Position numbers and translations under genes: made by a program. DNA of 64,000 nucleotides, taken from assembly GCF_002019635.1 (NCBI RefSeq), contig NZ_KV917372.1, positions 2,090,290-2,154,289 on the forward strand. Reading direction: 5' to 3'. Of this stretch, positions 8,300-18,765 are shown in pieces. The notes under the pieces were generated by a model. That model saw only the letters and a list, made by a program, of their open reading frames with translations, was not told where the DNA came from and searched no databases. Position 1 is the first letter of the stretch; the number at the start of each line of letters is the position of its first letter. Source of the stretch: Metabacillus halosaccharovorans (GTDB lineage: Bacteria > Bacillota > Bacilli > Bacillales > Bacillaceae).

Positions 8300-9241
8300 T
8301 TATGAAAGTAATTTTTTTAGTAGTGCTTTTTGGACATGAAGTCTGTTTTCTGCTTGTTCGAAGACAGCTGAGTGTTCGCCGTCAATAATGGAGGCTGTAA
8401 CTTCTTCCTCACGGTGTGCTGGTAAGCAGTGTAAGAAATGATAGTCTGCTTTTGCATGCTGAACAAGCTGGTCATTTACTTGGAAGTCTTTGAATGCAAC
8501 CAAACGTTCTTGTTGTTCACTTTCTTGACCCATGCTTGCCCATACATCTGTATAGATAATATCAGCGTCTTTAACTGCCTCAATCGGATCATATGTGATT
8601 GTAATTGTAGCACCTGTTTCTTCTGCAAGCTTTTGAGCTTTCGCTACAATGTCTGCATCAGGTTCATATCCCTTTGGACATCCCAATGAAAAATCCATTC
8701 CGACCTTGGCCGCAGCAATCATTAAGGAATGAGCTACATTATTTCCGTCTCCTAAGTATGCAGTCTTTACACCTTCAAATGTTTCTTTTATGCGGTAAAT
8801 TGTCTTTAAATCTGCAAGTGCCTGACACGGGTGGAAAAGATCTGTTAAACCATTGATTACAGGGATACTAGCATGCTTGGCCAATTCTTCAATTTTATCA
8901 TGACCAAATGTACGGATCATAATCGCATCAACATAGCCGGACAACACTTTCGCTGTATCAGAAACAGGCTCACCTCTTCCTAATTGAAGGTCCTGGCTAC
9001 TTAAAAATAATGCATGACCCCCTAATTGAAGCATTCCTGTTTCAAAAGATACCCGTGTTCTTGTAGATGATTTTTCAAAGATCATCGCAAGTGTTTTTCC
9101 TTGCAGGACAGGTTGAATTGGATTTTCTTCTAATTTAAATGCTTCTTCAATTAAAGCTAAAATTTCCTCTTTACTATAATCAAGTAGAGTTAAAAAATCA
9201 CGTTTTTCGACTGCTGTTTTATTTTTTACATTTATACTCAT
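8300..9241 (-). CDS. argF: Ornithine carbamoyltransferase
   Basis: ArgF joins ornithine and carbamoyl phosphate to give citrulline. The carbamoyl-phosphate-binding motif appears as [12 protein letters not shown] near residues 52-63. Other family motifs are [21 protein letters not shown], and the ornithine loop [20 protein letters not shown] is also conserved. The 313-residue length is normal. It is the last gene of argC-J-B-D-carA-carB-F, 34 bases after carB. Both substrates can be produced by genes in the same operon. Confidence 0.97.
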   Translation of the reverse strand: MSINVKNKTAVEKRDFLTLLDYSKEEILALIEEAFKLEENPIQPVLQGKTLAMIFEKSSTRTRVSFETGMLQLGGHALFLSSQDLQLGRGEPVSDTAKVLSGYVDAIMIRTFGHDKIEELAKHASIPVINGLTDLFHPCQALADLKTIYRIKETFEGVKTAYLGDGNNVAHSLMIAAAKVGMDFSLGCPKGYEPDADIVAKAQKLAEETGATITITYDPIEAVKDADIIYTDVWASMGQESEQQERLVAFKDFQVNDQLVQHAKADYHFLHCLPAHREEEVTASIIDGEHSAVFEQAENRLHVQKALLKKLLS

Positions 9242-9275
9242 TTCAGCTCACTACCTTCCTTAGCTTAGGCGGAAC

Positions 9276-12200
9276 CTATTGGTTTTTCACCAATGGTTTC
9301 AAAAATTCCTGAATTGAAGATACTTCATCATCAGTGGCAGTAATGGATGTTAAACAAGCGTAAAATGTTGAAAGGTTTGTAAAAAGAAGCATTCCTTTTT
9401 CAATCGCTTGTTGGCGTGCTAATTTCGCTTCATCACTGTCAATCAATGAGACGAAAATGCCTTTTTCTCCCTCAACCCAGGTTTCATACTGATCTGTCAC
9501 AACTTCAAGTCCAACTTCCTTAGCTGTTTTTATCGCCTCATTATCTGTTATATCAAAAAAGACACTTCGTACGTTCTCTAAGTCCTTTGTAAAGATCTTG
9601 CGATAAACTGCCTCTAAATTATTTCCAATACACATTCCTTCACCAGTTGCCTTCATTTCCGGTCCAAGTGTAATATCAACATCATGTAAAGCATGACTGG
9701 AGAAGACCGGATATTTCACCGCCACCATGTTATTAGGCTCTGGGGAGGTTATGTCTAGTTCTGTTATTTTTTTACCGCATAATAAATAGGTAGCATGCTT
9801 AATAATAGGAATACCCGTTACTTTACTAATAATCGGCGCTGTTCTGCTTGCACGTGGATTTACTTCTACAATATAAATTGTATGATCTTTCACTAAGAAT
9901 TGAATATTCATAATTCCACGATAATGCAGTTTTTTCACCAATGCACTTGCGTAGTTAGCAATAACCTGTTTATTTTTGTCCGTCAGGTTTTGAGAAGGAA
10001 GGATGGCTAAGCTATCCCCTGAATGGACACCTGCAGGCTCAACATGCTCAATATATGTTGGAATAAAGGCATCTTGACCATCTGAAATAAGATCAATTTC
10101 TCCCTCAAGTCCTTCAACAAATTGATCAATCAGAACCGGATAAATCATATTTGTATTTTCCGCAAGTAACTTTTCTAAGGTTTCTTCATTATGAACAATG
10201 ACCATACCTTTTCCGCCAATAACATATGATGGTCTAAGAAGCAGCGGGAAACCTATTTCTTTTGCTCCTTTTAATGCCTCATCCGCATTGTTTGCCGTTA
10301 ATCCTGCAGCATGTGGTATGGATAATTCATCTAACAGTTGATAGAACTTGTCGCGATCCTCCAACCAATCTAATGTTTCAGTATCAGTACCAAGCAGCTT
10401 TACACCCGCAGATTCTAATTGTTCAGCAAGGTTAATCGCCGTTTGCCCGCCATACTGGACAATAACAGAATCAATTCCCTCGGAATCAACGATATTTAAT
10501 ACATGTTCAAGCGTAATCGGTTCAAAGTACAATCGATCTGCTGTTTCAAAGTCAGTACTAACCGTTTCCGGATTATTATTTATCATCACAGCTTCATAGC
10601 CTAATTGCTTTAATGCCTTAATTCCATGAACAGCACTATAGTCAAATTCGATCCCTTGACCGATACGTATTGGGCCTGATCCAATGATTAGAATCTTTTT
10701 GTTATTTGTTAAATCAGGCTGTTCATTTTCACCGAAATAGGTAGAATAAAAATAATTCGTACGGGCTTCAAACTCTGCTGCACATGTATCAACATATTTA
10801 TAAGAAGCCTTTACCCCTGCTTGAAGTCTTGCCTTTCGAACTTCAGCTTCAGGAGCATTTAATAATGATGAGATCGTCTTATCAGAGAACCCTTTTTCCT
10901 TCACATTTGCTATAAACTCAGCTTCAAGTGTTGAAATAGTTCTTTCCTGGATTTGCTTTTCCAGATCGATAATTCGTTGGAATATTGAAAGGAAATACAC
11001 ATCCATTTCTGTTTGCTCATGGATTTCTTGTATCGTGCTCCCTTTTCTTAATAGCTCCATCACTGCAAAAAAGCGGCGATCATCTGTTTTATTCATGACT
11101 GCTTTTAATTCATCAATGGATAAATCTTTTAGCTCTGGCAGGTGTGTACCGATATTGTCCAGTTCTAGAGAGTCACATGCCTTTTGAATAGCTGCTTCGA
11201 GATTACGCTCAATCGCCATAACTTCACCAGTTGCCTTCATTTTAGTCCCCAGCTTACGGTCAGCCTTATTAAACTTATCAAAAGGCCATCTTGGGAACTT
11301 CACAACAACATAGTCAAGCGCTGGCTCGAAGCTTGCGTACGTACTCATCGTTAGAGGATTTTTCAATTCTTCCAATGTATATCCTACTGCAAGCTTTGCA
11401 GCAATTTTTGCAATTGGATAACCAGTTGCTTTTGATGCTAATGCAGATGATCTGCTGACCCGTGGATTTACTTCAATAACATAGTATTGTTTGCTATTAG
11501 GATCTAACGCTAATTGAATGTTACATCCACCGATCACACCAAGTGCTGAAACAATTTTAACGGCTGCACTTCTTAGCATATGGTAATCTTGATCTGTTAA
11601 TGTTTGTGAAGGTGCAACAACAATTGAGTCACCTGTATGAACACCAACAGGATCAATATTTTCCATATTACATACAGAAATACACGTTCCTTTATGATCA
11701 CGAATCATTTCATATTCTACTTCTTTAAAGCCGGCAATACTTTTTTCAATTAAACATTGTGTAATCGGACTTGCTTGCAAACCACTTCTTACGAGCTTTT
11801 TAAACTCTTCAAGATTTGAAGCAATTCCGCCGCCTTTCCCGCCAAGTGTATAGGCAGGTCTGATGATAATTGGGAACCCGATTTTATTAGAAAATTCAAG
11901 GGCTTCCTCTAATGTGGTAACAATGGAGCTCTCAGGGATAGGTTCATTTAAATCATACATTAATTGACGGAACTCATTTCGATCCTCACCTTTACGGATC
12001 GAATCAATAGAAGTTCCTAATAATTGCACACCATATTTCTCTAGAACACCTGCTTCATGAAGTTCCATTGCCAGGTTAAGCCCGGTTTGACCACCTAAAG
12101 ATGCAAGTAAGCCATCCGGTTTTTCTTTGGCGATAATTTTTGTTAAACTTTCCACTGTTAATGGTTCAAAATACAAAACATCTGAAAATTCCTCATCTGT

Positions 12201-12365
12201 CATGATGGTTGCAGGATTGTTATTAACAAGAACGACTTGGTAGCCTTCTTCCTTTAAAGCCAGACAGCCTTGTGTACCTGCATAATCAAATTCTGCGGCC
12301 TGCCCGATCACAATAGGGCCGGAACCAATAACAACAATTTTCTTGATAGACTGATTTTTAGACAT
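9276..12365 (-). CDS. carB: Carbamoyl-phosphate synthase large subunit, arginine-specific
   Basis: CarB forms carbamoyl phosphate from bicarbonate, ATP and the ammonia delivered by CarA. The two homologous ATP-grasp halves are visible, each opening with a matching motif: KKIVVIGSGPIVIGQAAEFD near residue 9 and KKILIIGSGPIRIGQGIEFD near residue 545. The C-terminal domain is shorter than in pyrimidine-pathway paralogs. I chose the ATG at 12365 (MSKNQSIKK), nine bases after AAAGGAG, giving 1029 residues. It overlaps the end of carA by eight bases. Its place in the arg operon indicates the arginine-specific enzyme. Confidence 0.97.
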   Translation of the reverse strand: MSKNQSIKKIVVIGSGPIVIGQAAEFDYAGTQGCLALKEEGYQVVLVNNNPATIMTDEEFSDVLYFEPLTVESLTKIIAKEKPDGLLASLGGQTGLNLAMELHEAGVLEKYGVQLLGTSIDSIRKGEDRNEFRQLMYDLNEPIPESSIVTTLEEALEFSNKIGFPIIIRPAYTLGGKGGGIASNLEEFKKLVRSGLQASPITQCLIEKSIAGFKEVEYEMIRDHKGTCISVCNMENIDPVGVHTGDSIVVAPSQTLTDQDYHMLRSAAVKIVSALGVIGGCNIQLALDPNSKQYYVIEVNPRVSRSSALASKATGYPIAKIAAKLAVGYTLEELKNPLTMSTYASFEPALDYVVVKFPRWPFDKFNKADRKLGTKMKATGEVMAIERNLEAAIQKACDSLELDNIGTHLPELKDLSIDELKAVMNKTDDRRFFAVMELLRKGSTIQEIHEQTEMDVYFLSIFQRIIDLEKQIQERTISTLEAEFIANVKEKGFSDKTISSLLNAPEAEVRKARLQAGVKASYKYVDTCAAEFEARTNYFYSTYFGENEQPDLTNNKKILIIGSGPIRIGQGIEFDYSAVHGIKALKQLGYEAVMINNNPETVSTDFETADRLYFEPITLEHVLNIVDSEGIDSVIVQYGGQTAINLAEQLESAGVKLLGTDTETLDWLEDRDKFYQLLDELSIPHAAGLTANNADEALKGAKEIGFPLLLRPSYVIGGKGMVIVHNEETLEKLLAENTNMIYPVLIDQFVEGLEGEIDLISDGQDAFIPTYIEHVEPAGVHSGDSLAILPSQNLTDKNKQVIANYASALVKKLHYRGIMNIQFLVKDHTIYIVEVNPRASRTAPIISKVTGIPIIKHATYLLCGKKITELDITSPEPNNMVAVKYPVFSSHALHDVDITLGPEMKATGEGMCIGNNLEAVYRKIFTKDLENVRSVFFDITDNEAIKTAKEVGLEVVTDQYETWVEGEKGIFVSLIDSDEAKLARQQAIEKGMLLFTNLSTFYACLTSITATDDEVSSIQEFLKPLVKNQ

Positions 12366-13428
12366 AAAGTATATCTCCTTTTGCAACTGCGACTAACTCT
12401 AAAAATTCATCGAAGATCCATTCACTATCTGAAGGTCCCGGATGTGCTTCGGGATGAAATTGCGCTGTTAAAACTGGTAAACTTTTATGTGATAACCCTT
12501 CAATTGAATCATCATTAATATGATAAAAACGCATCGATAAATCTGTATCTTTTAAGCTCTCTTTAATGACAACATAACTATGGTTTTGAGATGTCATGAA
12601 GACTTTATTTGTTTTAAGATCAAAAACAGGTTGGTTTGCTCCTCTATGTCCAAATAATAGTTTTGTCGTTTTAGCACCGAAAGATAGAGCAATTAATTGG
12701 TGACCTAAACAAATTCCTAATGTCGGGTAAGCAGAAACAACTTTTTTAATTTGACTAAAGTAGCTTGATAATTGCTCAGGATCTCCAGGGCCATTTGATA
12801 ATAAGACACCATCAGGCTTTAAATCACCTATTTGGTCCATCATTTTAAATGGGACAGTCGTGACTTTACAGCCTCTATCTAATAAGGATGTAAGTATTGA
12901 TTTCTTATATCCAAAGTCTACTAATGCAATATGCTTTTCCCCATTCCCATATGTTTCAAGCTTATCTGATACAACTTCAAATACTCCATCTTCGAAAATG
13001 GTACTCGGCTTTTCAGATAATGCAGACTTTGACGTAATTGTAGCTGCCATTGATCCGTGATTTCTGATTTTTTTCACCACTGCCCGGGTATCAATATGAT
13101 GAATAATCGGGATGTTCCACTTTTCCAAATATTCTTTAAAGCTATACTGTGCTTCATAATGAGAATATTGTGATGTACACTCATAGATTACAACTGCTTT
13201 AACCTGCGGCTTTTTACTTTCATCATCACTTATATTGACACCGTAATTCCCGATCAACGGGTAAGTGAATACAACAATTTGATTTTTATAAGAAGGATCA
13301 GTTAGTACTTCCTGATAACCTGACATTCCTGTAAAAAATACGATTTCTCCGTTTATATCCTTGGAAGACCCGTGCTCTAGTTCTCCTGCATAAACTGAAC
13401 CATCCTCTAAATGGAGATATCCTTTCAT
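12358..13428 (-). CDS. carA: Carbamoyl-phosphate synthase small subunit, arginine-specific
   Basis: CarA is the glutamine amidotransferase that supplies ammonia to CarB. The N-terminal CPSase domain begins MKGYLHLEDGSVYAGELEHG. The class I glutaminase domain has the nucleophile cysteine in TLGICLGHQLIALSFGAKT and the histidine-glutamate pair in TAQFHPEAHPGPSDSEWIF. It has 356 residues, slightly shorter than pyrimidine CarA. It is transcribed with argD upstream, after a gap of about 100 bases, and overlaps carB. Confidence 0.97.
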   Translation of the reverse strand: MKGYLHLEDGSVYAGELEHGSSKDINGEIVFFTGMSGYQEVLTDPSYKNQIVVFTYPLIGNYGVNISDDESKKPQVKAVVIYECTSQYSHYEAQYSFKEYLEKWNIPIIHHIDTRAVVKKIRNHGSMAATITSKSALSEKPSTIFEDGVFEVVSDKLETYGNGEKHIALVDFGYKKSILTSLLDRGCKVTTVPFKMMDQIGDLKPDGVLLSNGPGDPEQLSSYFSQIKKVVSAYPTLGICLGHQLIALSFGAKTTKLLFGHRGANQPVFDLKTNKVFMTSQNHSYVVIKESLKDTDLSMRFYHINDDSIEGLSHKSLPVLTAQFHPEAHPGPSDSEWIFDEFLELVAVAKGDILYV

Positions 13429-13530
13429 CTGCTTACACCTCGTTTGTCTTTAATTCTACTCAATTCCCTAATGGATAATTATTTAAACATAAGTATTTTT
13501 ATTCAATCACTTGTAAAAAAAATGCTCGAA

Positions 13531-14691
13531 TTAATGAGCTCCCACCGAATAATCCACTGTCGAGAAAACATCTCCTATTACTTTTACCGCTATATCGATT
13601 TCTTCATAAGAAACAGTTAATGGTGGAAGTAAACGAATAACATTAGGACCAGCCGGCAGAACAAGTAGCTTTTGCTCTCTTAACTGATTAATGATTTCGG
13701 ATACTTGTTCCTTACATTCAATCCCGATTAGGAGTCCTTTTCCGCGAACATCATTTACAAGTGGATGCTTTCCTACTAAATTATTCAACTTACCTATTAA
13801 ATAGTTACTTTTTCCTTCCACTTCTTTTAAAAATTCTTCATCAAAAATTTTCTCTAATGTCACTTTTGCAGCAGCCATGGCAATTGGATTACCTCCAAAG
13901 GTAGATCCATGGCTTCCAGCCTGAAATGTTTCGATAAGCGATTTCTGACCGATCATTGCACCAACTGGCAACCCACTACCAAGACCTTTTGCAGATGTAA
14001 TAATATCAGGCTTAATTCCAAAATGCTGATAACCAAATGGCTTACCAGTTCTGCCGATTCCTGTTTGAACCTCATCTATAATAAGTAATGCACCGATCTT
14101 CTGACATGTTTCTGCTATTTTTTCAATAAATTCTTTGTCAGCTGGAACGACTCCGCCTTCACCTTGAACAACTTCAAGCATAATGGCTGCCACATCAGTT
14201 CCAAGCTCATCTAATGCTTCCACATTGTTAAAGGTGAGGTACTGGAATGTTTCGAGTAAAGGTCCAAAGCCTTGTTGAATTTTCTCTTGACCTGTTGCAG
14301 ACATTGTCGCAAACGTTCTGCCGTGAAATGATTGTAAGAACGTAACGATCTTATGTTTACCAGTATGCTTTCTTGCCAGTTTAATCGCAGCTTCATTTGC
14401 TTCAGCTCCACTGTTACAGAAAAACACTGCATCTCCATCACTAGCTTCGACTAGAAGCTTTGCTACTTCTTCTTGAATAGGCTGGTGAAATAAATTGGAC
14501 ATATGCAAGTATTTTGTAAGCTGCTCTTGCACAGCATTTGATACTTCTTCATTGGCATGACCGAGGTTACAAACGGCAATACCTGAAATAAAGTCCAAAT
14601 ATTTTACATCATTCACATCTGTTACCCATGAACCCTTTGCTTCTTTAATGGTTACGTCCCAGCGTGCATATGTTGGAAATAAATAACTCAT
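13531..14691 (-). CDS. argD: Acetylornithine aminotransferase
   Basis: ArgD is a class III PLP aminotransferase that makes N-acetylornithine from the semialdehyde. The family motifs are [48 protein letters not shown], and the PLP lysine in [32 protein letters not shown] is also typical. The 386-residue length fits. Its ATG overlaps the argB stop by four bases (ATGA), suggesting translational coupling. Confidence 0.97.
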   Translation of the reverse strand: MSYLFPTYARWDVTIKEAKGSWVTDVNDVKYLDFISGIAVCNLGHANEEVSNAVQEQLTKYLHMSNLFHQPIQEEVAKLLVEASDGDAVFFCNSGAEANEAAIKLARKHTGKHKIVTFLQSFHGRTFATMSATGQEKIQQGFGPLLETFQYLTFNNVEALDELGTDVAAIMLEVVQGEGGVVPADKEFIEKIAETCQKIGALLIIDEVQTGIGRTGKPFGYQHFGIKPDIITSAKGLGSGLPVGAMIGQKSLIETFQAGSHGSTFGGNPIAMAAAKVTLEKIFDEEFLKEVEGKSNYLIGKLNNLVGKHPLVNDVRGKGLLIGIECKEQVSEIINQLREQKLLVLPAGPNVIRLLPPLTVSYEEIDIAVKVIGDVFSTVDYSVGAH

Positions 14692-15470
14692 GATGACAAG
14701 ACCTCCTTCTCACTCACAATTTTCGTTCCCTTAAAAGCATCTTTTTCAATGAAAGCTTGCTGACCACTTACTATCATGACTTCCTGACAAATATCTGAAA
14801 GTGTGGAAACAGCTGATTCCACCTTAGGGATCATTCCACCTGTAATGATTTCATTCTTTATCAGTTCATCAATTTGAGACGGTGTTACGGTCTCAATGAC
14901 TTCCTTTTCTTTATTTAAAATACCTGGTACATCTGTTACAAATAAGAATTTTTCTGCTCCAACTGCATTTGCAATTGCTGCAGCTGCTAAATCAGCATTA
15001 ACGTTAAGGGTATCATGTGTTTCAGTACTTGCAAGTGGCGCTACAACAGGAATATAGCCATTATCCATCAGTAATTCTACAGCTGCTGTATGAACTGATG
15101 TTACTTTCCCCACCATACCTAAGTTTTCTTGGTCCAAGAAACCCGCTAGTAATAGTTGATCATCAGTCCCGGACAATCCAATCGATTTTAATCCCTTTTC
15201 GTTCAACAGCCTTGTTAGGTGCTTATTAATCTTTCCGGCTAACACCATTTCAGCAACTTCAAGTACCTCTTCTGTTGTCTTACGTTGACCATTGTAGAAT
15301 TCGGTTTCTATTTTTAAAGCTTTCAGCATGTTCGTGATATCAGGACCGCCACCGTGTACGATCAACACCCTCCAGTTTGAGGAAATCAATGCTTGTAAAC
15401 TATGAAAAAAAGACTCTGACAATTGGTGAACAGTACTACCGCCACATTTTAATACAACTGTTTTTGACAT
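14688..15470 (-). CDS. argB: Acetylglutamate kinase
   Basis: ArgB phosphorylates N-acetylglutamate in the second step of the acetyl cycle. The amino-acid-kinase fold shows as [17 protein letters not shown] at the start and [15 protein letters not shown] near residue 37. [18 protein letters not shown] and [14 protein letters not shown] are further family motifs. With 260 residues it is of the short class without the N-terminal helix of arginine-inhibited kinases, so feedback inhibition by arginine is unlikely (inference). It lies 11 bases after argJ. Confidence 0.97.
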   Translation of the reverse strand: MSKTVVLKCGGSTVHQLSESFFHSLQALISSNWRVLIVHGGGPDITNMLKALKIETEFYNGQRKTTEEVLEVAEMVLAGKINKHLTRLLNEKGLKSIGLSGTDDQLLLAGFLDQENLGMVGKVTSVHTAAVELLMDNGYIPVVAPLASTETHDTLNVNADLAAAAIANAVGAEKFLFVTDVPGILNKEKEVIETVTPSQIDELIKNEIITGGMIPKVESAVSTLSDICQEVMIVSGQQAFIEKDAFKGTKIVSEKEVLSS

Positions 15471-15481
15471 AACAATCTCCC

Positions 15482-16738
15482 TTACGTTCTATAGCTTGCG
15501 TTTATCTTCACGTAATCATATGTTAAATCACAGCCCCACGCTTTTCCTTTTTCCTCTCCGACACCAAGATGAACTGTAATCTTTACTTGATCTTGTTTTA
15601 AGTATTCTGAGGCAACTTCCTCTGAAAATGATTGAGGACGATTATCTGTAAATAAACAGATATCTCCTAAGTAAATATCAATACTCTCAGGTTCAACTTG
15701 TGCTTCACTATAACCTACTGCACAAATAATTCTTCCCCAGTTTGCATCCGCTCCGTAAACAGCTGTTTTGACTAGGCTTGATCCGACAATCTTTTTGGCA
15801 ACAACATTTGCTTCCTGCTTTGTTTTTGCTCCAGTTACCTCTACTTCAATTAGCTTTGTTGCCCCTTCGCCATCTTTAGCAATTTGTTTCGCTAACTCTT
15901 CACTAACTTTATGAAATGCTGTTTTAAAATCCTTCCATCCTGGGTGTTGCTCGTTTAACAGCTCATTTTCAGCCAGCCCATTTGCCATGACCAATACCAT
16001 ATCATTTGTGGATGTATCACCATCAACTGTGATTTGATTATATGTTTTATCTGTTGTTTTACTTAAAAGTGCCTGTAGTGATGCAGAGTCAATCTTTGCA
16101 TCTGTTGTCACAAAAGAAAGCATCGTTGCCATGTTTGGATGAATCATCCCTGAACCTTTAGCCGCACCACCGATGGTAACCGTTTTTCCATCAATTTCAA
16201 TTTGATAGCATGATGTTTTCATAACCAAGTCAGTTGTTAAAATGGCTGTTTGAAAGGCTTCAGCAGCTTCATATGTTGAATGGGGTTTTAGCTGCTCGAT
16301 CCCAGACCGAATTTTATCCATTTTTAAAAATTCCCCAATTACACCTGTAGATGCAACCGCAACATAATGAGGTTTGATGTTAAACAGGTCTGCAGTTCTT
16401 TCTCTCATCTCATAAGCATCTTTTAATCCTTGTTCTCCTGTACACGCATTCGCATTTGCACTATTGACGATAATTGCTTGCAACAATTCCTCTTCAGCGA
16501 TGCTTGCCTGCGTTACTTTTAGCGGAGCTGCCTGGAAATGACTTTGGGTATAAACGGCTGCACAATTTGCTGGTACCTCACTGTAGATAACACCCAGATC
16601 ATTTCTTGAATATCTGAGTCCGGCATGAACACCGTCACTTGAGAATCCTTTCGGTGTTACAATAGATCCATTTTCAATTTTTGTAATAGCAGATGTTTCT
16701 TTTGCTTGTAGCACTTCTTTTTCCTCCCTGGTTGTCAT
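15482..16738 (-). CDS. argJ: Glutamate N-acetyltransferase / amino-acid acetyltransferase (ArgJ)
   Basis: ArgJ recycles the acetyl group from N-acetylornithine to glutamate. The precursor cleaves itself before a conserved threonine, seen here in GSGMIHPNMATMLSFVTTDA (between Ala and Thr). The C-terminal ADANWGRIICAVGYS is conserved. I use the ATG at 16738 (418 residues); a TTG two codons upstream is possible, and the ribosome site (AGAGAG) is weak for both. Monofunctional and bifunctional forms cannot be told apart by eye. No separate argA is seen in the window. Confidence 0.96.
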   Translation of the reverse strand: MTTREEKEVLQAKETSAITKIENGSIVTPKGFSSDGVHAGLRYSRNDLGVIYSEVPANCAAVYTQSHFQAAPLKVTQASIAEEELLQAIIVNSANANACTGEQGLKDAYEMRERTADLFNIKPHYVAVASTGVIGEFLKMDKIRSGIEQLKPHSTYEAAEAFQTAILTTDLVMKTSCYQIEIDGKTVTIGGAAKGSGMIHPNMATMLSFVTTDAKIDSASLQALLSKTTDKTYNQITVDGDTSTNDMVLVMANGLAENELLNEQHPGWKDFKTAFHKVSEELAKQIAKDGEGATKLIEVEVTGAKTKQEANVVAKKIVGSSLVKTAVYGADANWGRIICAVGYSEAQVEPESIDIYLGDICLFTDNRPQSFSEEVASEYLKQDQVKITVHLGVGEEKGKAWGCDLTYDYVKINASYRT

Positions 16739-16823
16739 GATCAACTCTCTTTTACAATGACATTGGTTTAGTCAATTTGCCCCTTCTTAGAGTCTGACCT
16801 TCCATTTCATCTGCAAAATAGTC

Positions 16824-17861
16824 TTATGGATAAATAGGTGCAAAATACAAGCCGGTTGTTTCCTCATAACCGTTCATTAGGTTGAAATTTTGAACCGCTT
16901 GACCTGCTGCACCTTTCATTAAATTGTCTATTACTGAAACGATAGTGATTCTGCCTGTTCGTTCATCAAGCTTTACCCCGATATCACAGAAATTTGACCC
17001 GTACACCTCTTTTGTTGAAGGAAATACATCCTGCTCACGAATACGAACAAATGGTGATTCCGCATAATAGCTTTTATATAAATCTAGTAATTTTTCCGTT
17101 GTATATGAATCTTCTACACTTGCATAAATGGTTGCCATAATTCCACGTGTCATTGGAATCAAATGTGTTGAAAAAGAAATAGCACCAACTGCTTCATTTA
17201 AAGAATGAAGGGCTTGCTCAACTTCCGGAACATGCTGATGTTCATGTACTTTATAAATTTTCACATTATCATTTACTTCAGGATAGTGGAATGCCTGTGA
17301 TGCATTGCGTCCTGCACCAGATACACCGGTTTTCGCATCAACAATTATTGATTTGACATCAATGATTTTGTTTTGGACAACAGGTGCCAAGCCTAAAATC
17401 GTTGCTGTCGGAAAACAGCCTGGATTTGCAAGAATATCAGCATTCATTATTTCTTCTTTATGAAGTTCAGACAGGCCGTATACAGCATGTTCCAAAATAT
17501 CATCTGATACACATGGTCGCTTATACCATTGCTCATAAGCTAATCGATCTTTTAACCTCAAGTCACCGGATAGATCGATTATCCTTACATTTGATCCTTG
17601 AAACTTTGGTGTTAAGTCTCTTGAAACTCCAGGTGGTGTTGCAAGAAACAAAAACTGTATGTCTCTTTTTATTTCTTCAACATTGATATCTCGCAATATA
17701 TGATTACTTAATTGATATAGATGGGGAAACGAGTTGCTATATGGAACATCCATTTCTGAAGATGAGTAAAGTATACATTCTTCTACATGTGGATGATTGG
17801 ATAATATACGATATAATTCGACTCCACCGTATCCTGTGGCACCGATAATTCCGACCTTCAC
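16824..17861 (-). CDS. argC: N-acetyl-gamma-glutamyl-phosphate reductase
   Basis: ArgC reduces acetylglutamyl phosphate to the semialdehyde with NADPH. The N-terminus MKVGIIGATGYGGVELYRIL carries the nucleotide-binding glycines, and the catalytic cysteine is in LANPGCFPTATILGL near residue 148. HEHQHVPEVEQ supplies the conserved histidine. I choose GTG at 17861 (345 residues) because it matches the usual family start and lies after AAGGTGA; the reading frame also opens with a TTG one codon earlier. It is the first gene of the arg operon. Confidence 0.97.
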   Translation of the reverse strand: MKVGIIGATGYGGVELYRILSNHPHVEECILYSSSEMDVPYSNSFPHLYQLSNHILRDINVEEIKRDIQFLFLATPPGVSRDLTPKFQGSNVRIIDLSGDLRLKDRLAYEQWYKRPCVSDDILEHAVYGLSELHKEEIMNADILANPGCFPTATILGLAPVVQNKIIDVKSIIVDAKTGVSGAGRNASQAFHYPEVNDNVKIYKVHEHQHVPEVEQALHSLNEAVGAISFSTHLIPMTRGIMATIYASVEDSYTTEKLLDLYKSYYAESPFVRIREQDVFPSTKEVYGSNFCDIGVKLDERTGRITIVSVIDNLMKGAAGQAVQNFNLMNGYEETTGLYFAPIYP

Positions 17862-17910
17862 CAAATCACCTTCTCTTAAGTTCGTTATCTAAATTATTTC
17901 TCAATTATAA

Positions 17911-17964
17911 ATATGTATAAAAATAAAATCAAGTGTATAAATAATATTTTTGCTAATTTTTCAA
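17911..17964 (-). promoter_or_regulatory. Candidate argC promoter with ARG-box-like repeats
   Basis: On the minus strand TTGAAA (17959-17964) and TTTATA (17936-17941) are 17 bases apart. Two similar AT-rich repeats, seen on the plus strand as ATATGTATAAAAATAAAA (17911-17928) and AAGTGTATAAATAATATT (17931-17948), lie on and just after the -10 box. They loosely resemble the ARG boxes bound by AhrC in Bacillus. The region is so AT-rich that chance matches are likely. Confidence 0.4.
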
Positions 17965-18324
17965 AAAAATCACGTAAATGAAAGGATTTATGAGAAACTA
18001 CATGTATTCAAACGACATTATATATATGCATTTAATTGTATAAAAAGTTTGAAAATTGAATAGGTATTACATATGTATAAGTTATTTGAATAGTCAGAGT
18101 CTGGTTTATCTTTGCATATTCTATGCTTTGATATTGGGGGTGTGATAATTTTAGGGATTGAACTGTTCCTAACAACCTAATAGTTTATATCCATATTTAA
18201 CTAGGAACAAACATCTTTTTTTAAAAAAGCAATTAGAAAAACACGACTTACCGCCAAGAATGGCGGAAGTCGATGTCTTTTCTTATACTTTAATGCTTTA
18301 GTATAGTTAAACTTTTTTAAGTAC
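17965..18324. other. AT-rich gap between argC and yitW with one GC-rich hairpin
   Basis: No convincing gene lies here. A hairpin at 18244-18272 pairs CGACTT-CCGCCA with TGGCGG-AAGTCG around an AGAA loop, with one bulged base. On the minus strand it is followed by a short T-run, so it could be a second terminator for the yitV-yitW direction. On the plus strand a 12-codon frame starts with GTG at about 18141, directly after GGGGG (reads MIILGIELFLTT). It is too short to call. Confidence 0.5.
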
Positions 18325-18362
18325 AAAAAAAGTAACCCTTCTACCAATGTATAAGGATTACT
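18325..18362 (-). terminator. Intrinsic terminator after yitW
   Basis: AGTAACCCTT (18331-18340) pairs with AAGGATTACT (18353-18362) with one wobble, followed by seven Ts on the minus strand. It lies about ten bases past the yitW stop. Confidence 0.85.
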
Positions 18363-18372
18363 CTCGAACGTT

Positions 18373-18681
18373 TTATTGAATGCCTAATGCGATTTTTGCT
18401 ATTCTTGACATTCTGTCTTTTGACCATGGCGGACTCCAGACGATGTTTACTTCTGTGCTTTTTACTTCCGGTATATCTTGAAGGGCTACTTTGATTTGTT
18501 CAACAATGGTAGCTGCCAGTGGACATCCCATTGAAGTTAGTGTCATTGTAACAATGGTATAACCCTCATCATCCCTTTCCACATCGTATACTAAACCAAG
18601 ATTGATAATGTCTACTCCAAGCTCCGGGTCGACAACTGTTTCTAACGCACCATAGATATTTTCTTTTAGTAATTCATCCAT
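18373..18681 (-). CDS. yitW: YitW, MIP18/DUF59 family iron-sulfur assembly protein
   Basis: The 102-residue protein is a single DUF59 domain: ETVVDPELGVDIINLGLVYD at the start, then TMTLTSMGCPLAATIVEQIK with the conserved cysteine, and VNIVWSPPWSKDRMS near the end. Members of this family (SufT, PaaD, MIP18) help mature Fe-S proteins in the cytoplasm. The size equals that of B. subtilis YitW. It follows yitV by 84 bases in the same direction. Confidence 0.92.
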   Translation of the reverse strand: MDELLKENIYGALETVVDPELGVDIINLGLVYDVERDDEGYTIVTMTLTSMGCPLAATIVEQIKVALQDIPEVKSTEVNIVWSPPWSKDRMSRIAKIALGIQ

Positions 18682-18765
18682 ATTTAAACGCTCCTTTCAG
18701 ATAGTTGGTATATTGAGTATAGTAAAAGATTGAAGCCAAAGAAAGCATTCTGCTTCTACCGAATA

